From an uncultured Elusimicrobia bacterium (GTDB lineage Bacteria > Elusimicrobiota > Endomicrobiia > Endomicrobiales > CAIRNS01), in contig CAIRNS010000001.1 of NCBI GenBank assembly GCA_903880015.1, positions 1 through 64,000 on the forward strand: a stretch of DNA of 64,000 bases, given 5' to 3'. The notes below the pieces were generated by a model. It was not told the origin of the DNA and ran no database searches. It saw nothing but the letters and a program-made list of their open reading frames with translations. The translations under genes were made by a program, and so were the position numbers. Positions 28,317 to 38,543 of the stretch are shown piece by piece. Numbering within the stretch: position 1 is the stretch's first letter; every line of letters begins with the position of its first letter.

Positions 28317-31300
28317 TGAAACGACGTGTGCAATTATTTATCCTGCTTTTCATCGCAGGACTTGTGTTTTTCAGTACACAGACAATCCGTATTCGGTTTG
28401 CCGAGCAACCCGTACGCGCTTTTCTTGAGCATTACACAAAACTCCCGGTCAGTTATTCCGCCATTGCCTACCAATTCCCTTTTCGCTTTAAGCTCACCGA
28501 CATTGTCATCGGTGATTCAGTGTCCTGTCATGGCATAACAATACGCATTAATCCTTTTAGTTATTTATTGCCGCGGATACTGCATTCATCGCTGATGACG
28601 CATATCGATTGTGATGAACCGCTGGTAACATATTCACCGGAATTTAAACGCCTGCTGGCAACCCTCACCGAAAAACCTCAAACCTCTGCCCCGCGGTATG
28701 AAATTGCCTGGACAAAAGCATCACTGCTTAAAGATGAGTTGAGAGTACAATCACCATCGGGATTTGTCCGCCGTGATGGTCTTGTTTCCGGCAATATAAT
28801 TATCGCCATGCTGGGACACGTGATCGATACAAATTTCTCAGCGAATCCCGCTGAGAATGGATCAACCGCCGTTAAGGCGACTATTGCGGTCTCCGGCAGC
28901 GCAGTATCGGGGTCAGGCATGATGAACGGCCGTTATTCTGCAGCGGGGGCCGTCGCAATGTCCATTAACATTAAGTCCGCCAATGTGGGCAAATATGCAA
29001 TAAAAAATGGGATTTTTACACTTTCTATTGATGGCGACGACATCCATGCCGGATTACGGGCCCCCGGCATTCAGCTTGCTTTTGATAATAGCGGTAAAAC
29101 CGGTGCACTGTCTTCACAAATCGATTTTTCATCAATCCTAAAGAATGCAACCGGAACCTGTATATTTGATATCCAAAAAAGCTCTGCAGGAATTACCGGG
29201 ACAGTGCATACACGCGATGCCTATCTACCGTCAATATTATGCGGGAATTCCGATGTGTATTTTGCGCGAACTTCATCAGGATCTTTCACTGCCCGAGGAC
29301 TTCTCTCGCCGGCGGCTTACACTATGAAGACACGCTATGACCCCGCAAACGGCTTACTGGTTATCTTGGGCAACAAAAAGGGTGGAACCGCCACTTTTTC
29401 GGGAACCATTTTTCCTCTCAAGATCAGTGCTGACATAAGTGACTGGGATTTAACTGACAATCCGGTTACTACATCACTCTATCCGGGATTAACGGGCACC
29501 GTGAGCGTGCGGGGGATATTTAGTTCGGCACATTCAATCGCTCACCTTACCGCAAAACAGTGGCAGATTCCCGGCGCGCGCCCGCAGTCATTTACTGCCG
29601 ATTGCCAATCATACAATGGCAATTGGTTTTATTCTTTAGATACATCACGGAAGGATATTCGCGTACGGGGTACTTTACTGACTGACGGATTTACAACCGC
29701 AAAAAGTAGTTTTAATGGATTTCCCATAAGCGATATTCTTCCCTGGCTTAAAAGCACCATTCCTATCACTGGCACCATTAATGGATCTGCCGAGTATTCC
29801 TCACGAGGATATGGATCTGCTGTGGTTACTGGTAGTGACACACGCTGGGGTTCAGTTCTTGCCGGCGGAACAGCCATCGATGTACGATGGAATCCCGAAC
29901 AATGCGACATTCGCGATATTTCGCTTAAAACATCTTCCGGATCGGTTATTGTGTCCGGTCTTATTCCCTTGAACCTTGAGAGTAAATCCCCGTCATTGTT
30001 TGTCTCATTCCACCAATTTGCAGTGCCCCATCTGCGTATTGACGGTCGGTTGTCATTTACCGGGGGGATCGACATAATCCGCAGGGATTTTTCCGGACTT
30101 ATTACCGGCGCTAAGATCCATGTCAATGATCAGATATTTCAATCCGTTCGCATACCTTTTCGCGTGGGACGGGTTCGCATCGAGATCATTGATGCGGCAA
30201 TTGACGCAATAGCCAAAGGAACCTTTTTCTTCGACAGGATTAAACGCCAAGTGGGAGGAACGGCCGCGTATGCCAATTTCCCCGCAAGCATTGTTCTCCC
30301 GGACGTCAAAGGGAAAGCATCAGGAACGATTGGCATTGATGGACCAGCGCTAAAACCGCATATCGTTTTGAACGGTAATATAAACAACGGTTGGTACAAA
30401 TCATTGCCTTTCACCGCCACCGGTGCTTTACATTACCTTAATAACACAGTTCTAACCGACACGATAAAGTTCACGTCAGGAAGCGGACAACTTGTGGTTT
30501 CGGGAAAACTGTGGCCGCAAACCTACGCCTCTGTGCGTGCGACCTCAATACCGTTATATGCGATAGCCGCTGTCACTGGCAGCGGGACAGCTCAGATACA
30601 CAACAAAAGTGGACTCATTAACGGACACGGGACCATTACTTCCAAAGGGTTATATATTAACGAAGCTGTAGCCAGGATTGCAGACAGTGAATTGAGGTTC
30701 TCTAAAGGCAGTGCATTGCTTTTTGATTCCCGTTCTTTCGAAATTTTCACTGAATTACGCAATGTTCACGCCGCTGGAACAGATATTTTTGGCAAAGTGA
30801 AGGCCAAGGGTACATGGGATGTCACGTCCACCCATGCCGATGTGAGCGCGGTCTGCACAGGAAGCAATTTATGGATTAACCAGCTCATGGTCCCCAATCT
30901 TACTCTACCTCTGCATATTCGTGATTCCGTGATACAGTTTCGCCCCGATAAAAAACAGATTGTGAAAGTATCAGGAACTATCGATCTTGCCGACCGTTCC
31001 CGGATAGCTTGCAATAAACTCTCTGTATCGTCAGGCGAACAAAGCGTAATTATTAACGGATCGGTCGGCGATGGTTCCATTAATATGCGCATTAAAGGTA
31101 CAGCTGTTGATGGAACTATATTGTCAGAGCTGGCAAATCTTCCGGTTATTGTTACCGGTAAGGTATTTTTTGAATATACGGCAAAAGGGGAGATTGAGCA
31201 ACCTGATATGGAGGGCAGTGTATCGATAAATAAAGGATTAATTAACGAGCTGGCTTTTGATTCCTTGAGCGCCAAGATATTCGTACAGCATGATGTGTTG

Positions 31301-32899
31301 ACTTTTGAAAGAGCACGCCTGGAGAAATCACACCAATTTACCGTTTCTGCGACTGGTCTCATGCCTTTTTCAATGACTGAAGCTGGCCGAAAGAGAACAA
31401 CAAAACAACCAATGAATTTGTCCGTGAATCTCGAAAACGGTGATATGTCCGTATTGTCCAGTTTAACCCAAGACATTGCATCTGCCAAAGGATCCGTCAG
31501 CTCTCAATTGCGCATAACCGGGACGCCGAGCAAACCGGTGTTTGATGGGTTTATCAAAATGACTGACGGCTCAGTATATGAAAAACGATATTTCGGTCAA
31601 TTAAAGGATATAGCCGTAGACATCAACATGAAGAACAGCTTAGTTACCATTAACAATTTTCGGGCAAGATCCGGCAGCGGGACCATGCGTTTAAAGGGAA
31701 CGGTTGCTCTTTCCGGAATGTCCCCGGACATGTATGCGCTTTCGCTCTATACCGAAGGTGACCGGGGGATACCTTTGGTTATTCCCGAACTTCCCATACC
31801 GACTCCTTTGATAAAAAATGATGACTGGCGCGTTTTCTCAAATCTGTCGCATACGGTGCCGACCTTCTCGGTTCAGTTGAAAGGCCCAGCAGCGCGACCG
31901 ATGCTTTCAGGATGGGTTGAACTGGAAAACACTCGCTTTACCTATCCATCCATAATCAAGCCAACTTCTGAGCGGGAAGGCGGTGATTTTCAATCCCGTT
32001 TATTGCTGGACCTTGAATTGCGTGCCGGAAAAAATATCTGGTATGATAATGAACTTGCCAGTGTTAATATCCGCGGCGGCATACGCCTCACCGGTCCGTA
32101 TATGTCTCCGCTTGTGGCGGGAACCATTGAAGCAGTTCACGGGACAATTTCGTATTTTGGCACTGAGTTTGAGATCACGCACGCATCTATTGAGCTGCTC
32201 AAAAAAACCGCTTTTATCGAAGGGGAGGCGACCACTGAAGTGTATGGCAGCACTGCCTCGGAGAACGACACAATCGTTATGGTCGTTGACAAATCCGATC
32301 TGGCGAATGTCAAACCGCGCTTTATTTCTCGGCTCAACGCAATGCTTCCCTCTGAAAAAGCACTTGGCAAAGCGACCAATACAAACCCTGATTCCTTTAG
32401 TAACCCTGACCAGGACTATGCGATGCGGCAGCAATTGCTGCGGCTATTTGACACTACCTTAACCACGCCGTTAGCCCGAAGTATTCTGCGCAGAAGCGGT
32501 ATCGCTGATTCTTTCAAGGTTCAGTATCTCAATCAGTTGCCGATAAAGCCGGTGCAGTCAGGCAGCCCGACTATGGCTGAATTATTGTATGGAACAAAAT
32601 ATTCGATGGGTAAAAATCTGACAAATCAGCTTTTGTTGGGTTATTCCGTTATTTTCGATGAATTCAACAATAAACTTGATCTGCGCCATGAATTAGAAAT
32701 GTCGTATAAACTGCAGAAGAATACGCTCCTTAAAGGGGTATATGAACTTGATACTCATAATCCGTTCCGCCAATACGATAAACGCATAACGCTCGAACAG
32801 CAGTGGCGTTTTAATTTATTCGGTTCACAATCAGGCAAGAAAACTAAACATACAGAAACACCTGCCGCAGGCAATTCAGATACTCTTCCTGTTAAATAA
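28316..32899 (+). CDS. tamB: TamB-type translocation/AsmA-like inter-membrane protein
   Basis: 1527 residues. One N-terminal membrane anchor (RRVQLFILLFIAGLVFFSTQ), then a very long beta-rich body of repeated short strands of the AsmA/TamB repeating groove type. The C-terminal TamB (DUF490) domain runs from about residue 1220 (LELRAGKNIWYDNELASV, GTISYFGTEFEI) to the end. Known relatives span the periplasm, help outer-membrane protein assembly with TamA or BamA, and carry phospholipids to the outer membrane. It overlaps clpC and lies 192 bases before bamA, with no TamA gene seen. Confidence 0.88.
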   Translation: MKRRVQLFILLFIAGLVFFSTQTIRIRFAEQPVRAFLEHYTKLPVSYSAIAYQFPFRFKLTDIVIGDSVSCHGITIRINPFSYLLPRILHSSLMTHIDCDEPLVTYSPEFKRLLATLTEKPQTSAPRYEIAWTKASLLKDELRVQSPSGFVRRDGLVSGNIIIAMLGHVIDTNFSANPAENGSTAVKATIAVSGSAVSGSGMMNGRYSAAGAVAMSINIKSANVGKYAIKNGIFTLSIDGDDIHAGLRAPGIQLAFDNSGKTGALSSQIDFSSILKNATGTCIFDIQKSSAGITGTVHTRDAYLPSILCGNSDVYFARTSSGSFTARGLLSPAAYTMKTRYDPANGLLVILGNKKGGTATFSGTIFPLKISADISDWDLTDNPVTTSLYPGLTGTVSVRGIFSSAHSIAHLTAKQWQIPGARPQSFTADCQSYNGNWFYSLDTSRKDIRVRGTLLTDGFTTAKSSFNGFPISDILPWLKSTIPITGTINGSAEYSSRGYGSAVVTGSDTRWGSVLAGGTAIDVRWNPEQCDIRDISLKTSSGSVIVSGLIPLNLESKSPSLFVSFHQFAVPHLRIDGRLSFTGGIDIIRRDFSGLITGAKIHVNDQIFQSVRIPFRVGRVRIEIIDAAIDAIAKGTFFFDRIKRQVGGTAAYANFPASIVLPDVKGKASGTIGIDGPALKPHIVLNGNINNGWYKSLPFTATGALHYLNNTVLTDTIKFTSGSGQLVVSGKLWPQTYASVRATSIPLYAIAAVTGSGTAQIHNKSGLINGHGTITSKGLYINEAVARIADSELRFSKGSALLFDSRSFEIFTELRNVHAAGTDIFGKVKAKGTWDVTSTHADVSAVCTGSNLWINQLMVPNLTLPLHIRDSVIQFRPDKKQIVKVSGTIDLADRSRIACNKLSVSSGEQSVIINGSVGDGSINMRIKGTAVDGTILSELANLPVIVTGKVFFEYTAKGEIEQPDMEGSVSINKGLINELAFDSLSAKIFVQHDVLTFERARLEKSHQFTVSATGLMPFSMTEAGRKRTTKQPMNLSVNLENGDMSVLSSLTQDIASAKGSVSSQLRITGTPSKPVFDGFIKMTDGSVYEKRYFGQLKDIAVDINMKNSLVTINNFRARSGSGTMRLKGTVALSGMSPDMYALSLYTEGDRGIPLVIPELPIPTPLIKNDDWRVFSNLSHTVPTFSVQLKGPAARPMLSGWVELENTRFTYPSIIKPTSEREGGDFQSRLLLDLELRAGKNIWYDNELASVNIRGGIRLTGPYMSPLVAGTIEAVHGTISYFGTEFEITHASIELLKKTAFIEGEATTEVYGSTASENDTIVMVVDKSDLANVKPRFISRLNAMLPSEKALGKATNTNPDSFSNPDQDYAMRQQLLRLFDTTLTTPLARSILRRSGIADSFKVQYLNQLPIKPVQSGSPTMAELLYGTKYSMGKNLTNQLLLGYSVIFDEFNNKLDLRHELEMSYKLQKNTLLKGVYELDTHNPFRQYDKRITLEQQWRFNLFGSQSGKKTKHTETPAAGNSDTLPVK

Positions 32900-33020
32900 T
32901 TAACCCCCAGTTCACACCCGCATCATAGAAAAAAACCTTTAAAATTTCATTTTCAATGCGCGAAACTATTGTGGTGTTCAATTTGTCTAAAGCGTAGAAG
33001 TCCAACGCAGAGGTGGGTCA

Positions 33021-33060
33021 TACCCAAAGGGTAGAATAATTGAATGATTTTTGGTATACT
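33021..33060 (+). promoter_or_regulatory. Extended -10 promoter of bamA with adjoining inverted repeat
   Basis: TGGTATACT (33052-33060) is an extended -10 element; the expected -35 position (33032-33037, TAGAAT) is a poor match. The inverted repeat TACCC-AAA-GGGTA (33021-33033) covers the -35 side, placing it where a regulator could bind. The remaining part of the tamB-bamA interval (32900-33020) shows no terminator or gene. Confidence 0.45.
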
Positions 33061-33091
33061 ACTGTAATCACAAAGAAAGACAGAGGTTCAC

Positions 33092-35374
33092 ATGAAGAAA
33101 TTGATTTTAATTATCGGATTATTGGTGTGCATACAGGCTATAAGTGCAGCGGAAAATCATAAACTTACCGGGGTTGCCATTCAAGGCCTCTTTAATGTTA
33201 AGGAAAAAGCGGTCAGGTCTGAAATTAAATCCAAGGTAAAGAAATCGTATTCAGAGGCGATCGTTAAAAGCGATATTCAGGCGATTTTGGGAACCGGTTT
33301 TTTTGATAATGTCGAAGTTGAGATAGATACTACTACATGGCGGCTCGTTTTCGTAGTTAAAGAGAAACCTTTGATTAAAAAGATAGAAATAAAGGGAAAC
33401 AAGCAGTTTTCCCGTGGACGGCTAAAGGACGAAATAACTTTAAAAGAAAAAGAATATTACGATGTTGCCAAACTTACCGAATCAAAATCAAAACTTCTTA
33501 CGCTCTATGCTGACAAAGGGTATCCGGATCGGACCATTGAAGTCTATCCGACTATTGACGATGTAACCCATTGGATGACGATTACTTTCCTGGTAACGGA
33601 AGGCAATAAGATTCTTGTGGGCGAAGTGTCAATTACGGGCACCAAGGCGTATAAGTCAAAGAAAATAATGGGTTTAATCAAAACAAAGAAGAAAAAAGTG
33701 TACAAAGAAGAAACTATGCAGGAGGATGTTAAGGAAATAGAAAAATTCTATAAAAACAACGGCTACCGGGATATGAAAGTCGGTGCGCCGGTCATTACCT
33801 ACAATGATAAACGAACTTTGATGAATATCACCATCCCGCTTACGGAAGGCCCAAAATTTAAGATCGGAAAAATAACCGTCAGCGGCAACACGGTATATAC
33901 GACATCTGAATTAATGAAGGCGCTTTCAGTCAAATCAGGCGAATTGTACAATGAAGACAAAATGGTGGAAAGCCGGCAAATTCTCAGAGAGCTTTATTCG
34001 GACAAAGGGTATCTCCACAGTGACGCTGAGCCCGTTTACAATGAAATTCCCGAGAAAGATATAATGGATGTCAATTTCGACATAGCCGAAGGTTCACTGG
34101 TCTATTTGGGCAATGTGTATGTTGACGGGCTGCTGAGCACTAAGGAATATGTAATCCGCAGGGAAGTTACACTTAAAGAAGGTGATGTTTTTTCAGCGAC
34201 TAAAGTACGCCGGAGCGTTGAAAAGATATACAACCTTGGTTTTATCGATTCAGTTGAACCCCAGATACAGCCGACCCCTAAACCTGATGTTATGGATCTC
34301 GTGCTGGGTGTAACCGAAGGGAAACCGGGTATGCTTTCCGCAGGAGCCGGGTATTCATCGGTTGATCAGCTTGTCGGAACATTGCAGGTACAGCATATTA
34401 ATCTATTCGGACGGGCAGAACGATTAAACCTTATGTGGGAATTCGGCGCCCGCAAGCAAAATTATCAAATAGATTTTACTGAGCCATGGTTCTTGGGTAA
34501 ACCGATGAGCTTGGGGCTCAGCGTATTTAACACGCAAAGAATTTATGATTACAGCGTTGCCGCTACTTCCAGCACTGCATCAACGGTGGTGACCAGCGCA
34601 TATACTGAAAGTGATCGCGGCGGTTCGGTTACGATTGGCCCTCGGTTGAGCGATCGGCTCAGTTTGCAGTTTACTTATCGATACGATGAAGTAGATATAT
34701 TTGATATCGCTCCATCAGTTCTACCGAGCCTAATTGCCGCCAATGTGACCAACGGTGTCACCTCAAGCGTATCTTCACAAATCGTCTGGGATACCCGCGA
34801 CAACATTTTTGATCCTTCCCGCGGGAATCGACAGTCTCTGCTTGTCCAGTATGCCGGCGGCCTATTAGGCGGCACAAACAACTTTATTAAACCCATTGCC
34901 AAGAGCACCTTGTTTATCCCGACCTTTTGGAAATTCGTTCTTTCACTGAACGCTTCAGCCGGCATGATTGAAAGCTTTGATCCGTCAACTGATGTGCCGA
35001 TTTACGAAAAGTTTTATGTGGGCGGCGCCGATACGATTCGCGGGTATCAATACCGCAGCGAGATCGGACCGACAAATGGTGGAAAGTTTATGACCGTGTT
35101 CAATGTTGAATATAAATTCCCTATTGTTCAGGAAAAGAAACGATCCATCATGGTCGGCGCGTTCTTTTGTGATGTCGGCGGTGCATGGAACAGCGTCAAT
35201 GATTTTTCCTGGCATACCGGGACCGCAGATAATGATATGCGTGCCGGAGCTGGATTTGGGATACGCTTTACGACCCCAGTATTTCCGTTGCGGCTCGACT
35301 GGGGTTTTGGTTTAAATCATAAGGCAAATGAGGCGCCTAACCAATTCTACTTCACTATAGGAAACATTTTCTAA
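33092..35374 (+). CDS. bamA: Outer membrane protein assembly factor BamA
   Basis: 760 residues. Signal peptide MKKLILIIGLLVCIQAISA, then five POTRA-like repeats to about residue 410 (recognisable by GNKQFSRGRL, GTKAYKSKKI, GNTVYTTSEL, GLLSTKEYVI). The C-terminal 16-strand beta barrel carries the conserved IRGYQYRSEIG loop and ends in an aromatic residue (NIF), the outer-membrane insertion signal. It inserts beta-barrel proteins into the outer membrane. It overlaps skp by one base and starts the lipid A and envelope cluster. Confidence 0.96.
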   Translation: MKKLILIIGLLVCIQAISAAENHKLTGVAIQGLFNVKEKAVRSEIKSKVKKSYSEAIVKSDIQAILGTGFFDNVEVEIDTTTWRLVFVVKEKPLIKKIEIKGNKQFSRGRLKDEITLKEKEYYDVAKLTESKSKLLTLYADKGYPDRTIEVYPTIDDVTHWMTITFLVTEGNKILVGEVSITGTKAYKSKKIMGLIKTKKKKVYKEETMQEDVKEIEKFYKNNGYRDMKVGAPVITYNDKRTLMNITIPLTEGPKFKIGKITVSGNTVYTTSELMKALSVKSGELYNEDKMVESRQILRELYSDKGYLHSDAEPVYNEIPEKDIMDVNFDIAEGSLVYLGNVYVDGLLSTKEYVIRREVTLKEGDVFSATKVRRSVEKIYNLGFIDSVEPQIQPTPKPDVMDLVLGVTEGKPGMLSAGAGYSSVDQLVGTLQVQHINLFGRAERLNLMWEFGARKQNYQIDFTEPWFLGKPMSLGLSVFNTQRIYDYSVAATSSTASTVVTSAYTESDRGGSVTIGPRLSDRLSLQFTYRYDEVDIFDIAPSVLPSLIAANVTNGVTSSVSSQIVWDTRDNIFDPSRGNRQSLLVQYAGGLLGGTNNFIKPIAKSTLFIPTFWKFVLSLNASAGMIESFDPSTDVPIYEKFYVGGADTIRGYQYRSEIGPTNGGKFMTVFNVEYKFPIVQEKKRSIMVGAFFCDVGGAWNSVNDFSWHTGTADNDMRAGAGFGIRFTTPVFPLRLDWGFGLNHKANEAPNQFYFTIGNIF

Positions 35375-36123
35375 TGATTATTAAATCTTCTTTTGTCCCA
35401 TCAGTCCTCCTTGTTCTTGCCATTGGTTCGTCTTCAGGTATGGCAGTAGACATTTCACTAGACCCTGCCGGCGGAACAAGCGCGGTCAATGGCCAATCTC
35501 CGGCGGTTTCAATCGGATATGTTGATATGGATGCGGTGTTTGCGCAGCATCCCATGACTAAACGGTTAAAAGAAGAGTTTCTTGCGGAAGTCGATAAAAG
35601 GAAAAGGGAAATCGGGACACTGCAAGCCGCGGCAGATGCACTGCATCAAGTAATAATTTCCTCGCAAACGGATATAAATCAAGAGAAATCAGCTGTCGCT
35701 CTTATGCGGGCAACAGTGGGAGCGAACGCGGCCGGCAGTGGGACTGTTGTTGTTTCTACCGCAGTCCCTGCGCAGCAGCCACCACTCACGCTGGGGGTAA
35801 GCACCCAGCCCGTTACCTCCGCTGAAACCATCGCCGCAAAAGAGAAGATCATCAAAGACAACGAGACAACGGTTGCCGCAATACAACAAGATTACGAAAA
35901 GCAGATTCAGGACATTTCTAAAAGAATTAAACAAAACAAGGAAGATCTGATAAAGCTTGAGGAAAAAAACACAGCCGCGGTTTTATCGGACTTATACGCC
36001 ATAGTGCAGAAAATGGCGGATGCTGAGGGAATGGGAGTCATATTTGACAAAAATAGCATGCTCTGTGGACAAACATGCAAAGACATGACTCCCAAAGTTC
36101 TGGAACGATTAAAAGGCAGATAA
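35374..36123 (+). CDS. skp: Periplasmic chaperone of the OmpH/Skp family
   Basis: 249 residues. N-terminal signal peptide (hydrophobic core FVPSVLLVLAIGSSSGMA). The strand VSIGYVDMDAVFAQHPMTK and a long coiled-coil hairpin are typical of Skp. Here the two helical arms are separated by a Val/Thr/Ala/Pro-rich segment at about residues 115-150, which E. coli Skp (about 160 residues) lacks; the protein is correspondingly longer. It holds unfolded outer-membrane proteins for BamA. Translation is coupled to bamA by TAATG. Confidence 0.85.
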   Translation: MIIKSSFVPSVLLVLAIGSSSGMAVDISLDPAGGTSAVNGQSPAVSIGYVDMDAVFAQHPMTKRLKEEFLAEVDKRKREIGTLQAAADALHQVIISSQTDINQEKSAVALMRATVGANAAGSGTVVVSTAVPAQQPPLTLGVSTQPVTSAETIAAKEKIIKDNETTVAAIQQDYEKQIQDISKRIKQNKEDLIKLEEKNTAAVLSDLYAIVQKMADAEGMGVIFDKNSMLCGQTCKDMTPKVLERLKGR

Positions 36124-36158
36124 ACGATACACACGGATAATCAGCTCAATGAATATTT

Positions 36159-36189
36159 AGGAGGAGAGCCGGGGCACTGTTACGGCAGC
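36159..36189 (+). promoter_or_regulatory. Distant ribosome binding site before lpxD
   Basis: A perfect AGGAGGAG (36159-36166) lies 23 bases before the lpxD ATG at 36190, too far for normal initiation. No ATG, GTG or TTG lies at the proper distance in any frame. GCCG (36168-36171) and CGGC (36183-36186) can pair. The hairpin would shorten the effective gap to about 4 bases. Inference from sequence only. Confidence 0.4.
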
Positions 36190-37197
36190 ATGAAGATTAC
36201 TTCTTACGACATCGCTAAAATAGTTGAAGGGCAATTGATCGGTAATCCCGCGGTAGTAATAACCGGAGCAGCCGGGTTAGCGGATGCCGGTTGTGCAGAT
36301 GTGTCTTTTTTAGGCAATGCCAAATATACCGCCCTGCTGGAAACCACAAAAGCAGGTCTTTTGCTTTTGCGTGCCAATGACAACGCTTTCGGAAAACCGC
36401 ATATCCTTGTCCCAGACCCCCAACTTGCTTTTGCCAAGATCTTAGGTGAGATTTCCAATGAGATACCGTCAGTGACCGCCGGGGTTCATCCGACTGCCGT
36501 TATTTCTCCGCGAGCGACAATAGGTCAGCGGGTAGCCATCGGCGCGCTGGTCGTTATTGAGGATGGCGCAGTAATAGGGGATGGAACGGTGATATTTGCT
36601 CACGGGTATATTGGCCGAGATACGCAGATCGGGGCTGATTGCATTATCTATCCGCAGGTTACTGTTCGCGAGTCGTGTATTATCGGTAAACGGGTTATTA
36701 TTCATGCCGGAGCCGTTGTTGGCGCTGACGGGTTCGGATTTGTTCCGACAAAAACGGGACTCTATAAAATTCCTCAGATTGGGACCGTGATAATCGGAGA
36801 TGATGTTGAGATTGGCGCAAACACCACTATTGACAGGGGTACCACCGGTGCCACAATAATCGGTAAAGGCACCAAAATCGACAATCTGGTTCAAATTGCG
36901 CATAATGTTCACATCGGCAATAATTGTATTCTTGTTTCGCAGGTGGGTATTGCCGGCTCAGCCATAATCGGTAACGGCGTAACCTTTGGCGGGCAGTCAG
37001 GCACTGTTGGACACAATACCATAGGCGATGGCGCCGTCATAGCAGCGCGTGGCGGCGTTTTCGGTGATGTTAAGGCAAAAGAGGTTGTTTCAGGATATCC
37101 GGCCCGCCCGCATCGAGAAGCCCTTAAAATTCAAGCCATATTATCTAAGCTCCCGACTCTCTATAAAGAGATAAAAGAAGCTCTCAAAAAGGAATAG
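36190..37197 (+). CDS. lpxD: UDP-3-O-(3-hydroxyacyl)glucosamine N-acyltransferase
   Basis: 335 residues. An N-terminal uridine-binding domain ([20 protein letters not shown]) is followed by a left-handed beta helix of hexapeptide repeats (residues about 100-310) containing [12 protein letters not shown] with the catalytic histidine, and a C-terminal helix. It adds the second acyl chain in lipid A synthesis. If the substrate is a 3-amino sugar, as the gnnA/gnnB genes suggest, the resulting product would be fully amide-linked. It lies two bases before lpxC-fabZ. Confidence 0.95.
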   Translation: MKITSYDIAKIVEGQLIGNPAVVITGAAGLADAGCADVSFLGNAKYTALLETTKAGLLLLRANDNAFGKPHILVPDPQLAFAKILGEISNEIPSVTAGVHPTAVISPRATIGQRVAIGALVVIEDGAVIGDGTVIFAHGYIGRDTQIGADCIIYPQVTVRESCIIGKRVIIHAGAVVGADGFGFVPTKTGLYKIPQIGTVIIGDDVEIGANTTIDRGTTGATIIGKGTKIDNLVQIAHNVHIGNNCILVSQVGIAGSAIIGNGVTFGGQSGTVGHNTIGDGAVIAARGGVFGDVKAKEVVSGYPARPHREALKIQAILSKLPTLYKEIKEALKKE

Positions 37198-37199
37198 TC

Positions 37200-38543
37200 A
37201 TGCAACGACAAACAACTATCAATAAAGAAGTGACACTAGAAGGAATCGGACTGCATACCGGAAATATAAGCCGGGTCACATTTAAGCCAGCTCCAGCAGG
37301 CAACGGCATTACTTTTACCCGCGACGACATAGCAGGAAAACCGACCATCCCGGCTTCATATAAAAAAGTGTTGGGGACGTCAGTCAGGGGAACAACTATC
37401 GGGAACGAACCTGCCTGCGTTCATACCGTTGAACACATTCTCGCCGCAGCGCACGGCTTGCAGATTGATAATCTGATTATTCACATCACTAATAACGAAC
37501 CACCCATACTCGACGGCAGCGCTAAGCCGTTTGCAGACGCATTAGTATCCGCCGGGATTGTTGAACTGGACGCCGAACGGGAATATATTACCCTTAATCA
37601 ACCGGTCACCTATGTGTCCGGCAGCACAAAGTTAACCGCCTATCCCAGTGATACTTTGAAAATAGATATTACTGTCGGCTATGATCACCCCTATCTAAAA
37701 CATCAGGCAATTGTGTTGTCGATAACGCCGGAGACCTTTTTACGCGATATCGCCCCCGCGAGAACTTTTTGTTTTGATTATGAAATTGAAGCGCTGAAAA
37801 AAAACGGATTGGCAAAAGGCGGCGACATGTCAAACGCCTTAGTAGTCGGCTTAAACGGTATTCATAACAGCAGCCCATTGCGTTTTTCGGATGAATTTGT
37901 CAGACACAAACTTTTGGACCTTATTGGCGATTTGTATTTGCTGGGCAAACCGATAAAAGCGCATATTGTTGCCGAACGCTGTGGACATAACCACAATGTC
38001 GCTTTTGTGAAGGAAATAGTTTCTCAAGGAATTATCATATCTACTGCGGAGGGGAAAACCATGGATGCACCTGTGCCTGCTTCTTCCAACGGCGTCATTT
38101 ACGACATTAACGCCATCAAGAGGATTATACCTCATCGCTATCCTTTTTTGATGATTGACCGAGTTAAAGTAGTCGAAGAGTATTTGAAGGGCATTGGCTA
38201 TAAATGCGTCAGCGGTAACGAAAATTTTTTCCAGGGACACTTTCCCGGCCAGCCGGTCATGCCCGGCGTATTGATCGTTGAGGCGATGGCGCAGACATCG
38301 TGCGTGCTGCTCTTGGTCAAACCGGCATTTCATGGGAAATTAGCGTATTTTATGTCCATCGACAATGTAAAATTCCGCCGCCCGGTCGTCCCCGGTGACA
38401 TGCTTGACCTGCACATTGAAGTGCTTCGCGCCCGTGAACGGGGCGGGAAGGTGCGCGGAGAAGCGTTTGTTGACGGCGTATTGGTTGCAGAAGCTGATTT
38501 CATGTTTGCGGTTATGGAAGATCAATCAAAGGAAAAAATATGA
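37200..38543 (+). CDS. lpxC-fabZ: Bifunctional UDP-3-O-acyl-N-acetylglucosamine deacetylase / 3-hydroxyacyl-ACP dehydratase
   Basis: 447 residues, a natural fusion. Residues 1 to about 285 are LpxC: zinc ligands in [12 protein letters not shown] (H79) and [14 protein letters not shown], and the catalytic His in CGHNHNVAF. Residues from about 300 on are Fab[15 protein letters not shown] and the active-site loop [20 protein letters not shown]. LpxC makes the committed step of lipid A synthesis; FabZ dehydrates 3-hydroxyacyl-ACP, so the two compete for or share the hydroxyacyl-ACP pool. The fusion is known in Bacteroidetes and several PVC-type and candidate phyla. Confidence 0.96.
   Translation: MQRQTTINKEVTLEGIGLHTGNISRVTFKPAPAGNGITFTRDDIAGKPTIPASYKKVLGTSVRGTTIGNEPACVHTVEHILAAAHGLQIDNLIIHITNNEPPILDGSAKPFADALVSAGIVELDAEREYITLNQPVTYVSGSTKLTAYPSDTLKIDITVGYDHPYLKHQAIVLSITPETFLRDIAPARTFCFDYEIEALKKNGLAKGGDMSNALVVGLNGIHNSSPLRFSDEFVRHKLLDLIGDLYLLGKPIKAHIVAERCGHNHNVAFVKEIVSQGIIISTAEGKTMDAPVPASSNGVIYDINAIKRIIPHRYPFLMIDRVKVVEEYLKGIGYKCVSGNENFFQGHFPGQPVMPGVLIVEAMAQTSCVLLLVKPAFHGKLAYFMSIDNVKFRRPVVPGDMLDLHIEVLRARERGGKVRGEAFVDGVLVAEADFMFAVMEDQSKEKI

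Noticed and set aside
30766-31488. 240-residue reading frame on the - strand inside tamB
   Set aside because: It lies wholly within a well supported + strand gene, has no ribosome site or recognisable domain, and its composition mirrors the tamB codons.
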